Assembly (NCBI GenBank): GCA_039815505.1
Contig: JBCBZE010000060.1
Location: forward strand, 1-13,051
Length of the DNA: 13,051 nt
Source: CANLWN01 sp039815505
GTDB taxonomy: Bacteria; Bacteroidota; Bacteroidia; Flavobacteriales; Flavobacteriaceae
Direction of reading: 5' to 3'
The translations under genes and the position numbers were made by a program. The notes under the pieces were generated by a model, which saw nothing but the letters and a program-made list of their open reading frames with translations, did not search any database and was not told where the DNA came from. Positions 7,701-13,051 of this stretch are shown one piece after another (position 1 is the first letter of the stretch; each line of letters begins with the position of its first letter).

Positions 7701-7872
7701 CACTTTGGATGACTTCCCGCCTACTGATCAAGACATTGCCGTGAAGAATGAATTAAGCGCCCAGATCAATGAGCAGTTAAAGACCTTTGATGCTTTGATC
7801 GATAAGGAAATACAGGAGTTTAATGCAAACTTCAATAGACTTGAATTGAATTATTTAGTTGTAGGGGATTAA
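4735..7872 (+). CDS. Large secreted BNR/Asp-box beta-propeller protein (VPS10/GH74-like)
   Basis: This is a 1045-residue exported protein. The ATG at 4735 opens a standard signal peptide (MRTPYRKIGLLTLALFLLPF, cleavage near FNA-Q); an in-frame TTG at 4681 would bury it. Eleven Asp-box motifs (S/T-x-D-x-G-x-x-W type) are visible near residues 83, 136, 187, 245, 296, 342, 383, 528, 595, 648 and 692, such as KSTDGGKTW and VSRDGGQNW. They indicate one or two beta-propellers like those in sortilin/VPS10 and GH74 proteins. A longer insert separates boxes 7 and 8. Residues about 830-890 look like a small beta-sandwich (FlgD-like), and the last 150 residues are helical. No lipobox or type IX sorting tail is seen. 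Such proteins are often labelled glycosyl hydrolase, but I cannot point to catalytic residues, so the activity is open. Confidence 0.9.
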   Translation: MRTPYRKIGLLTLALFLLPFTFNAQKRKKKSTITNQVSQDLYTSLEYRLVGPFRGGRSAAVTGVPGEPNLFYFGATGGGVWKTEDGGRTWGNISDGFFGGSIGAIEVSKSDPNVIYVGGGEKTLRGNVSSGYGVWKTEDAGKTWKSMGLEKSRHVPRIRIHPTDHNVVYAAVLGNIYKPTQDRGVYKSTDGGKTWRKTLFVNDQAGAVDLILDPNNPRILYASTWRAKRTPYSLSSGGDGSALWKSTDSGETWNEISKNKGFPKDTLGIIGVAVSPKNSERIWAIVENKEKGGLYRSEDGGKKWEKVNEERKLRQRAWYYTRLYADTEDENTVYVLNVRYHKSTDGGKTFNTFNAPHGDHHDLWISPENAKRMIIGDDGGAQVSYDGGETWSTYYNQPTAQFYRVTTDNAFPYRIYVAQQDNSTIRINHRGDGNTIGEEDWERTAGGESAHIAVDPTNNDIVYGGSYGGFLTRVNHKTGTVRGINVWPDNPMGYGAEGMKYRFQWNFPIIFSKHNPKKLYTFSNHVHMSENEGQSWNLLSGDLTRNAPDKLVSSGGPITQDNTGVEYYCTIFAANESPLKEGLLWVGSDDGLIHVSRDGGQNWDNVTPTNLPEWSMINSIEPSAFDEGTCYVAATRYKLGDFQPYLYKTTDYGATWKKITNGINSEHFTRALREDPKQKGLLYAGTETGMYVSFDDGANWQSFQLNLPIVPITDLTIKDNNLIVATQGRSLWIIDDLTVLHQLKDLDQNANTLLYKPKDAYRTKGSTTKEPSKTEGANHPNGVITHFYIKDLVDKDSVALTYTSMSGDTLATFSRSSKKKDKRLQVKKGGNTHVWDTRGKGAEKLKGMILWWANLDGAKAVPGNYKVHLNINGISTSQTFTILPDPRAEVSVADMQKQYDFVNDVNRTVDRAHQSIKKIRKITAQLDAFDKQYAGNDQTKDLVAKAKQMKEDFGTVEKALYQTKNRSNQDPLNFPIRLTNKLGHLNSLVTLDDFPPTDQDIAVKNELSAQINEQLKTFDALIDKEIQEFNANFNRLELNYLVVGD

Positions 7873-7903
7873 ATAATGAGTGTTCCTGTAATTATGAGCG
7901 GAG

Positions 7904-7931
7904 TTGAGATAAAGGTTTTGATGTATATTGG
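7904..7931 (+). promoter_or_regulatory. Possible hemJ promoter
   Basis: TTG at 7904-7906 and TATATTGG at 7924-7931 (one mismatch to TAnnTTTG) are 17 bases apart. Transcription would start about 15 bases before the hemJ ATG. It is weak because one core base differs. Read-through from the preceding gene, 80 bases away, is equally possible. Confidence 0.35.
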
Positions 7932-7952
7932 TAAAAACGTGATAGCACCCGA

Positions 7953-8504
7953 ATGACCGACTACTACAATTACATAAAAGCACTACACCTTATCTTTGTT
8001 ATCACCTGGTTTGCGGGCCTCTTCTACATACCCCGTTTATTCATTTATCATATAGAGGCTTCACAAAAGCCATCTCCAGAAAAAGAAATACTGGCCGAAC
8101 AATTGAAGTTAATGACCAAACGCCTATGGTATATCATTACATGGCCCTCGGCCGTCTTGGCCATCCTATTTGCCATTTGGCTATTGGTATTGATACCAGG
8201 ATGGTTACAACAACCATGGATGCATGTAAAACTTGGTTTCGTCTTTTTGCTATTGCTGTATCATCTCAGAAATCACAACATATTTTTACAATTGCAACGA
8301 GATGAGGTAAGATATAGTGCTAGTTTTATGCGGGTTTGGAACGAAGGTGCCACTTTGATTCTTTTTGCTGTAGTGTTTCTGGTTTCCTTAAAGAATGCTT
8401 TCAATTGGATTTTTGGCGTTGTCGGCATTCTTGCCTTGGGCATCTTATTGATGCTGGGCATAAAACTCTACAAGCGTTTTCGGGATGAAAATCCTGACGC
8501 ATAA
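7953..8504 (+). CDS. hemJ: Protoporphyrinogen IX oxidase HemJ (CopD/UPF0093 family)
   Basis: HemJ oxidises protoporphyrinogen IX to protoporphyrin IX, the penultimate step of the classic haem pathway, in the inner membrane. The 183-residue protein matches the family from end to end: YYNYIKALHLIFVITWFAGL with YIPRLFIYHIEA right after it (His12, Arg28, His33), then LMTKRLWYIITWPS, WMHVKLGF (His91, Lys93), LLLLYH and RVWNEGATLILF. Four to five membrane helices are evident, and the length is normal. The ATG at 7953 has no Shine-Dalgarno, which is usual here. No other haem gene is next to it; the gene lies ahead of a sensor kinase and an enoyl-CoA hydratase. The identification is firm; only the CopD label used by automatic annotation would compete. 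Confidence 0.95.
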   Translation: MTDYYNYIKALHLIFVITWFAGLFYIPRLFIYHIEASQKPSPEKEILAEQLKLMTKRLWYIITWPSAVLAILFAIWLLVLIPGWLQQPWMHVKLGFVFLLLLYHLRNHNIFLQLQRDEVRYSASFMRVWNEGATLILFAVVFLVSLKNAFNWIFGVVGILALGILLMLGIKLYKRFRDENPDA

Positions 8505-8607
8505 AACCCGTAGTATATGCATCAAATTCCGCAACGTAAAAGTATGGCCCCTTCCGGTTTATAATTTGTTTTTTGCTGTGCTTTGCGATGGAGCTTTGGC
8601 GTGATAA

Positions 8608-10086
8608 TTGCTATCTTTAGCTTTAAATTGGGAATTCTTGTTCAAGAAATTATCACTTCGGTCGCGAATTTTTATCACCATGATTCTTTTGGTGCTCATT
8701 GCCTCGATTTTGATAGCAGGAGTCACTGTTTATCAATATCGGGAGCAATCCAAGGATTATCACCAAGACCGTTTGGAGCGTAAGGAAGGTCAGATACAGC
8801 AGAGTATAAACTACACACTCCAAAAAACTACCTATCCGATTACCACAGAGAATTTAGCGTTGATTTTTAAGGATGAGATCTATCAGATAGCGGACGTACA
8901 AAACCTAAACTTTAATATATATGATTTAGAAGGTCAATTGATCATTAGTTCACGACCTAAATTTGCAAACGATTCCATTTCCATATGCCTCCACGCAGAG
9001 GCATTGAACAATTTATCCGCCAGCCCCAATAAGCGATATGTAGAAGAGATTTCGACCGCGGGAGATCGTTATAAGGCGTCCTACACCTTTATCACGGATA
9101 AAAAATTTAAATCCATCGGGATTTTAAACCTCCCGTATTTAGAGGATAACTCCTTTAACAATATGGAGTTAAGGGAATTTTTGTTCCGACTTGCAGGGGT
9201 CTATCTTCTGATGTTGCTTATCGCCATTGGCCTGGCTTATTTTGTATCCAAATACATCACCCGATCCCTTCAGGTTATTTCCGATAAACTGAATCAGACC
9301 GATTTAACCAAACGCAACGAGAAAATTATCGTTGATGACCCAAGTGAGGAAATAGGGAAGCTAATAGATTCCTATAATGGGATGATAGATGAACTGGAAC
9401 AAAGTGCGGTAAAATTGGCAAGAAGCGAGCGTGAACAGGCATGGCGTGAAATGGCGAAGCAAGTAGCCCACGAAATTAAGAACCCTTTGACCCCCATGCG
9501 TTTAAGCGTTCAAAGTTTTGAACGAAAGTTCGATGCCAATGACCCCCATGTAGGTAAAAAGGTTGCCGAGTATTCCAAAACATTGATTCAACAAATAGAC
9601 ACCATGAGCAACATAGCATCGGCATTTTCCAATTTTGCCGAAATGCCAGCTCAACAAAACGAAACATTGAACGTGGTGAAGATCGTTAAACTTGCGATGG
9701 ATATTTTTAATGAAAATTACATTCATTTTATAGCGGATGAAAAAGAAATTATTGCCAAGTTAGACCGCACCCAATTAATACGGGTGGTTACCAACCTAGT
9801 GAAAAATGCCGTGCAGGCGGTTCCCAATGTTGCGTCCCCAAGAATTTTGGTTTCCGTAAGCTCGGAAGACGAGCATGTTAAGATTTCTGTGGCGGATAAT
9901 GGTGTAGGCATCGCCGATGAATTCAAGGATAAGATTTTTGAACCTAAGTTCACCACCAAATCCAGTGGTATGGGATTGGGACTGGGTATGGTAAAGAATA
10001 TTGTGGAAACTTATAGGGGCCATATCGAGTTTACGTCCCAACCCGGAAAAGGAACGGTCTTTACCGTGAAATTCCCTAAAGAATAA
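8608..10086 (+). CDS. NtrY-like sensor histidine kinase
   Basis: This is a membrane-bound two-component sensor kinase of up to 492 residues. In order: TM1 (about 21-43), a periplasmic sensor region (about 44-192), TM2 (about 193-213), HAMP linker (214-267), then the dimerisation/phosphoacceptor helix with His288 in VAHEIKNPLTPMRLS, an H-box typical of NtrY-type kinases. The catalytic domain shows an N-box (NLVKNAVQAV, near 396-405), G1 (DNGVGI, 430-435) and G2 (GMGLGLGMV, 454-462). All residues needed for activity are present. The start is uncertain: two stop codons precede a TTG at 8608, another TTG at 8638 gives MFKKLSLRSRI, and the first ATG is at 8680 within TM1. The 8638 start is attractive biologically. 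No response regulator is adjacent, so the partner is encoded elsewhere. Confidence 0.92.
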   Translation: MLSLALNWEFLFKKLSLRSRIFITMILLVLIASILIAGVTVYQYREQSKDYHQDRLERKEGQIQQSINYTLQKTTYPITTENLALIFKDEIYQIADVQNLNFNIYDLEGQLIISSRPKFANDSISICLHAEALNNLSASPNKRYVEEISTAGDRYKASYTFITDKKFKSIGILNLPYLEDNSFNNMELREFLFRLAGVYLLMLLIAIGLAYFVSKYITRSLQVISDKLNQTDLTKRNEKIIVDDPSEEIGKLIDSYNGMIDELEQSAVKLARSEREQAWREMAKQVAHEIKNPLTPMRLSVQSFERKFDANDPHVGKKVAEYSKTLIQQIDTMSNIASAFSNFAEMPAQQNETLNVVKIVKLAMDIFNENYIHFIADEKEIIAKLDRTQLIRVVTNLVKNAVQAVPNVASPRILVSVSSEDEHVKISVADNGVGIADEFKDKIFEPKFTTKSSGMGLGLGMVKNIVETYRGHIEFTSQPGKGTVFTVKFPKE

Positions 10087-10133
10087 CTAAATTCTAAAAC
10101 CTTTTATAAATTAATAATAAAACGAATTAACCG

Positions 10134-10916
10134 ATGAGTTACGAGAATATACAGGTTGACCATAAAGCGTCTTTGGCCATAATCACCATTAATCGCCCTA
10201 GAAAGTTAAATGCCCTTAATAGGAGTACGATACAAGAACTACATGACGGTTTTGACCAATTGGACCAAAATAATGGGGTAAGGGCAATTATCTTGACAGG
10301 AAGTGGTGAAAAAGCCTTTGTAGCCGGGGCCGATATTTCCGAATTCGCCAATTTTTCCGTCAAGGAAGGGGCTCGCTTGGCGGCAAGGGGACAAGAACTA
10401 TTGTTCAATTTTATCGAAAATCTTTCCACTCCAGTAATTGCCGCTGTTAACGGTTTTGCTTTGGGAGGCGGACTGGAATTGGCCATGGCCTGTCATTTTA
10501 GGATTGCCGGCAATACTGCCAAAATGGGATTGCCAGAGGTCTCCCTAGGAGTTATTCCAGGTTATGGCGGCACTCAGCGTCTGCCTCAATTAGTGGGTAA
10601 GGGCCGGGCCATGGAGTTGATTATGACGGGAGGAATGATCAACGCTGAAAAAGCTTTGGATTATGGTCTGGTGAATCATGTGGTTGCACCAGAAGAACTA
10701 CTTCCCTTATGTGAAAAAATTGCTGGCAGGATATCGAATAATTCTCCCGTGGCCATTGGTTATGCAATAAAAGCGATAAATGACGGTTTTAAGAATACAA
10801 CCAACGGATATGCATCCGAGATAGAGGCTTTTGGCAGTTGTTTTGGGACAGCTGATTTCAAGGAGGGTACAACCGCCTTTTTAGAAAAGAGAAAAGCCGA
10901 TTTCCCAGGAGCTTAG
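10134..10916 (+). CDS. Enoyl-CoA hydratase/isomerase (crotonase family)
   Basis: This 260-residue soluble enzyme has the normal length for bacterial enoyl-CoA hydratase, which adds water to trans-2-enoyl-CoA in fatty-acid beta-oxidation or related acyl-CoA pathways. Motifs: INRPRKLNALN near the N-terminus, the CoA/oxyanion segment AFVAGADISEF (residues 61-71), GFALGGGLELAMAC with Glu115, and LPEVSLGVIPGYGGTQRL with Glu135. The two glutamates have the 20-residue spacing of the catalytic pair in authentic hydratases, which favours hydratase over isomerase or dehalogenase relatives. It starts 47 AT-rich bases after the kinase gene and is followed after 20 bases by an unrecognised secreted protein gene, probably in one transcript. 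The exact substrate range cannot be fixed, so no gene symbol is given. Confidence 0.93.
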   Translation: MSYENIQVDHKASLAIITINRPRKLNALNRSTIQELHDGFDQLDQNNGVRAIILTGSGEKAFVAGADISEFANFSVKEGARLAARGQELLFNFIENLSTPVIAAVNGFALGGGLELAMACHFRIAGNTAKMGLPEVSLGVIPGYGGTQRLPQLVGKGRAMELIMTGGMINAEKALDYGLVNHVVAPEELLPLCEKIAGRISNNSPVAIGYAIKAINDGFKNTTNGYASEIEAFGSCFGTADFKEGTTAFLEKRKADFPGA

Positions 10917-10936
10917 CATACGTTAAAAACCTACTT

Positions 10937-12490
10937 ATGATGTTTGGAAAAAGTTTGTTCACCATACTTCTTCTTGTGACCCTTTGTGCGGTACAGGCGC
11001 AGGAAATCCCCGTAAATTATAATTTGGGAGAAAATTATAGCGATAGGTATAAATACTCTACCGTGCTCTCTATAACCGATAATGGTACCGAGGGGACTGT
11101 TTTAGTGCGAAAATATTATGGTGGAATGGTCATACGACCCAAAGGTCATTTCATAGAAGTATATGACAAGGACCTAAATCTTATAAGCGACTACAACTAT
11201 AAATATTCTGGGGAACATATGGTAGACGGTTTTGTAAAGAACGGAAAACTGGTTCTTCTGGAATTGGCTTATAATTATGATAGGAAGACCTATGAATACA
11301 TAGCGCATGAGACCTCCTTGAGCGATTTTAATTTTTCTGAAAAAGTGATTCTTTCGGTTTCTTCAAAGGAAGTAATCAACCCACTCGCCGTGAATAAATT
11401 CAATCGAAATTTCTCTAATGGATTTTCTACCACAGTTTTCTTTAACGATGAAAAATCTGCATTTGCCATAAGTATACACCATAGACTAGGAAAAAAGCAA
11501 ACCTATAAGTTGCATTTGTTCGGAATCGATTTAAAAGAACGTATCAACTATGATTTTACGGGGCAAATCGAAGAAAAAAATTATGCTTTTGAAAATATTG
11601 CGGTGAGCCATAATCTTGAGTCTTTTTACCTCATGGGCAAGGCTTACTTTAAAAAGCGGCGCTTTGAGGCGAAAGAAAGAAGGTTTCAATACGAGTTGGT
11701 GCGAATTTCCAAAGAAGGACATACCGTTCAGGAGTTCAATGATCCCGGTAGATTTCCAGAGTCGTTGAAACCTATTTTAACGGATAATCAACTGATTGCC
11801 GTTGGTTTTTACGCGGATAGAAAGGACAATCGCTACAACGGATTGGTCTATTTTAAGATGGATGCTAAAACGTTGGACATACAATCTAAAAAATACAATG
11901 CTTTTTCAGAGGAGTTTATGTTGGACAAGTTTGGTAGGGAGGTAGATGCTGAAATTAAAAATCTAGTCTTTAAGGACATTCATATAACACCTAACAAGGG
12001 TATTATATTCAGTGCCGAAGAATATTTTGTTACCAAAGGGGAGGATAGAAGTGCTACCGGTTCCCAAGTGCGTATAGACCGCTATCATTATAACGATATA
12101 GTTTGTGCCAAATTAGATGCCGATGGCACCATGGCTTGGGCCAGAAACATCAACAAAACGGAAGTTACCCAAGGGGATGCCGCTTATGCCTCCTATACGG
12201 CTTATGGAAAGGACAATGATATGTATTTCTTTATGAATTCCGGAGAGAATCCACAAAAACTTAGTAGGGAACGTATGCTCTTTAAACAAGGGTACAGTCG
12301 CAACCCCAATATGTTTGTTATAAAATTGGATGCGGAAGGAAAAATGAGTTACAAAAAATTAATAGATGACAAGGAAGTTCGATTACCTATTATGGTTTCC
12401 AAACCTTTAATCAATAAAAGTGAGGATGAATTGCTTTTTTATGCTAAAAGAGGAAGCAAAAAACAGTTGGTGAAGGTTTCAATTTTATAA
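10937..12490 (+). CDS. Uncharacterised secreted protein
   Basis: This is a 517-residue protein with a clear signal peptide (MMFGKSLFTILLLVTLCAVQAQ, cleavage after VQA). I do not recognise the family. The mature part is rich in beta-strands and aromatic residues and contains several segments of the form 'K-DA-G-M' followed by strands (VCAKLDADGTMAWARNI, FVIKLDAEGKMSYKKLI). These suggest a repeated beta-structure such as a propeller. No lipobox, no type IX sorting tail and no catalytic motif are evident. Two ATG codons lie in tandem at 10937 and 10940; I take the first. The gene follows the enoyl-CoA hydratase by 20 bases and is probably co-transcribed, but nothing links the two functions. It is likely periplasmic or surface-exposed. 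Confidence 0.85.
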   Translation: MMFGKSLFTILLLVTLCAVQAQEIPVNYNLGENYSDRYKYSTVLSITDNGTEGTVLVRKYYGGMVIRPKGHFIEVYDKDLNLISDYNYKYSGEHMVDGFVKNGKLVLLELAYNYDRKTYEYIAHETSLSDFNFSEKVILSVSSKEVINPLAVNKFNRNFSNGFSTTVFFNDEKSAFAISIHHRLGKKQTYKLHLFGIDLKERINYDFTGQIEEKNYAFENIAVSHNLESFYLMGKAYFKKRRFEAKERRFQYELVRISKEGHTVQEFNDPGRFPESLKPILTDNQLIAVGFYADRKDNRYNGLVYFKMDAKTLDIQSKKYNAFSEEFMLDKFGREVDAEIKNLVFKDIHITPNKGIIFSAEEYFVTKGEDRSATGSQVRIDRYHYNDIVCAKLDADGTMAWARNINKTEVTQGDAAYASYTAYGKDNDMYFFMNSGENPQKLSRERMLFKQGYSRNPNMFVIKLDAEGKMSYKKLIDDKEVRLPIMVSKPLINKSEDELLFYAKRGSKKQLVKVSIL

Positions 12491-12604
12491 GAACGCAACC
12501 CATTTTGCTTTCCTATATCTTCAGGAAAACTGACCTGCTTACCTTAAAATTCTATGATGTTCAATTCATCAACTTGGAAAAACAATAGTTAAAGTTGGTG
12601 TCAA

Positions 12605-12642
12605 TATTGGATTTATTCCATAAATTTGGAATAAATCCAATA
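12605..12642. promoter_or_regulatory. Perfect 15-bp inverted repeat centred on a -7 box (putative operator)
   Basis: Arms TATTGGATTTATTCC (12605-12619) and GGAATAAATCCAATA (12628-12642) are exact reverse complements around an 8-base centre. The centre plus the next base (12621-12628) reads TAAATTTG, an exact TAnnTTTG match, with a TTG at 12595-12597 some 23 bases upstream. The dyad ends two bases before the radical SAM start codon. It looks like an operator laid over the promoter. A terminator is less likely because no T-run follows. Confidence 0.6.
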
Positions 12643-12644
12643 AA

Positions 12645-13051
12645 TTGAAAAGTAAAGACTACATAAAAGGCCGCGGGGCCCAACAAAATGTGCCCAATAA
12701 GTTTCTACAACACATTTATGAAACCAGAGATGACTTTTTGGAGTTTTGTCGCATAGAGGGAGAGGAGGCCGATAGTAATAAGACCCAATATATTCCTATT
12801 TTCCCAAAGACCATTGTAAACAAGGTAGACAGCCCGGATGTAGGGATGTTGTATTCTATGAACACCTACCAGGGGTGCGAGCACGGTTGTATTTATTGTT
12901 ATGCACGAAATACCCATGAATATTGGGGGTATAGCGCTGGCCTCGATTTTGAGAGAAGAATTTTGGTAAAGAATTCTGCTCCTTTGCTATTGGAAAAAAA
13001 GTTGAAAAGCAAGAAATGGAAGGCCCAAACCATCGTAATGTCCGGAAATAC
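12645..13051 (+). CDS. PA0069-family radical SAM protein (3' end outside window)
   Basis: An open frame of 135 codons runs off the window. It encodes the N-terminal part of a radical SAM protein: DYIKGRGAQQNVPNKFL, then PKTIVNKVDSPDVGM, TYQGCEHGCIYCYAR with the iron-sulfur cysteines 78, 82 and 85 (CxxxCxxC), and NTHEYWGYSAGLDFERRI. This block order is typical of the PA0069 family, distantly related to spore photoproduct lyase. Such proteins bind a [4Fe-4S] cluster and S-adenosylmethionine; the substrate is unknown. No ATG precedes the conserved region. The TTG at 12645 is the best start, giving MKSKDYIKGRG, and there is a TAA in frame at 12621. A 15-bp inverted repeat lies immediately upstream. 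Confidence 0.9.
   Translation, partial: MKSKDYIKGRGAQQNVPNKFLQHIYETRDDFLEFCRIEGEEADSNKTQYIPIFPKTIVNKVDSPDVGMLYSMNTYQGCEHGCIYCYARNTHEYWGYSAGLDFERRILVKNSAPLLLEKKLKSKKWKAQTIVMSGN

Noticed and set aside
12505..12530. Small inverted repeat TTTCCT/AGGAAA after the secreted protein gene as a terminator
   Set aside because: The stem is only 6 bp and AT-rich, with no T-run after it; not strong enough to call.
12705..12917. 70-codon minus-strand open frame
   Set aside because: It is opposite the radical SAM iron-sulfur region, which is clearly coding on the plus strand.
1..13051. Mobile element, CRISPR array, tRNA or defence system
   Set aside because: I found no transposase, integrase, terminal repeats, regularly spaced repeats, tRNA-like fold or defence-family motifs anywhere in the window.

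Overview
The window reads as chromosomal DNA from a marine-type flavobacterium (Bacteroidota, probably Flavobacteriaceae). The protein families point this way: GIN-domain protein, tandem DUF4386-like membrane proteins, a large secreted BNR/Asp-box protein and HemJ next to an NtrY-like kinase. So do promoters resembling the Bacteroidota TTG-N17-23-TAnnTTTG form, moderate AT content, and a general lack of Shine-Dalgarno sequences. I see no tRNA, rRNA, CRISPR array, insertion sequence or phage gene.

Layout: every gene left of about 4556 is on the minus strand and every gene right of 4735 is on the plus strand, so the window has one divergent hub at 4557-4734. Left arm, in transcription order: an ABC ATPase (4556-3705), its membrane subunit (3721-2966), a YtrA-type GntR repressor (2966-2589) and a membrane-anchored GIN-domain protein (2602-2057). 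All four overlap end to end and so form one translationally coupled operon. Its promoter (4586-4617) is abutted by a near-perfect palindrome (4562-4583), the likely operator for its own GntR protein. Next come two paralogous six-helix membrane proteins of DUF4386 type (1947-1264 and 1222-533) and a third, unrelated small membrane protein cut by the window edge (418 to below 1).

Right arm: a 1045-residue secreted protein with eleven Asp-box (BNR) repeats (4735-7872); protoporphyrinogen IX oxidase HemJ (7953-8504); an NtrY-like sensor histidine kinase (about 8608-10086); an enoyl-CoA hydratase (10134-10916); an unrecognised secreted protein 20 bases behind it (10937-12490); and the start of a PA0069-family radical SAM protein (12645 to beyond 13051).

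Most of the window is ordinary core-type flavobacterial genome. The signals most worth attention are regulatory: the self-contained promoter/operator of the ABC-GntR-GIN operon; a perfect 15-bp inverted repeat whose centre coincides with a -7 promoter element just before the radical SAM gene; and a shared leader sequence in front of two of the left-arm membrane protein genes. No intergenic stretch exceeds about 180 bases.
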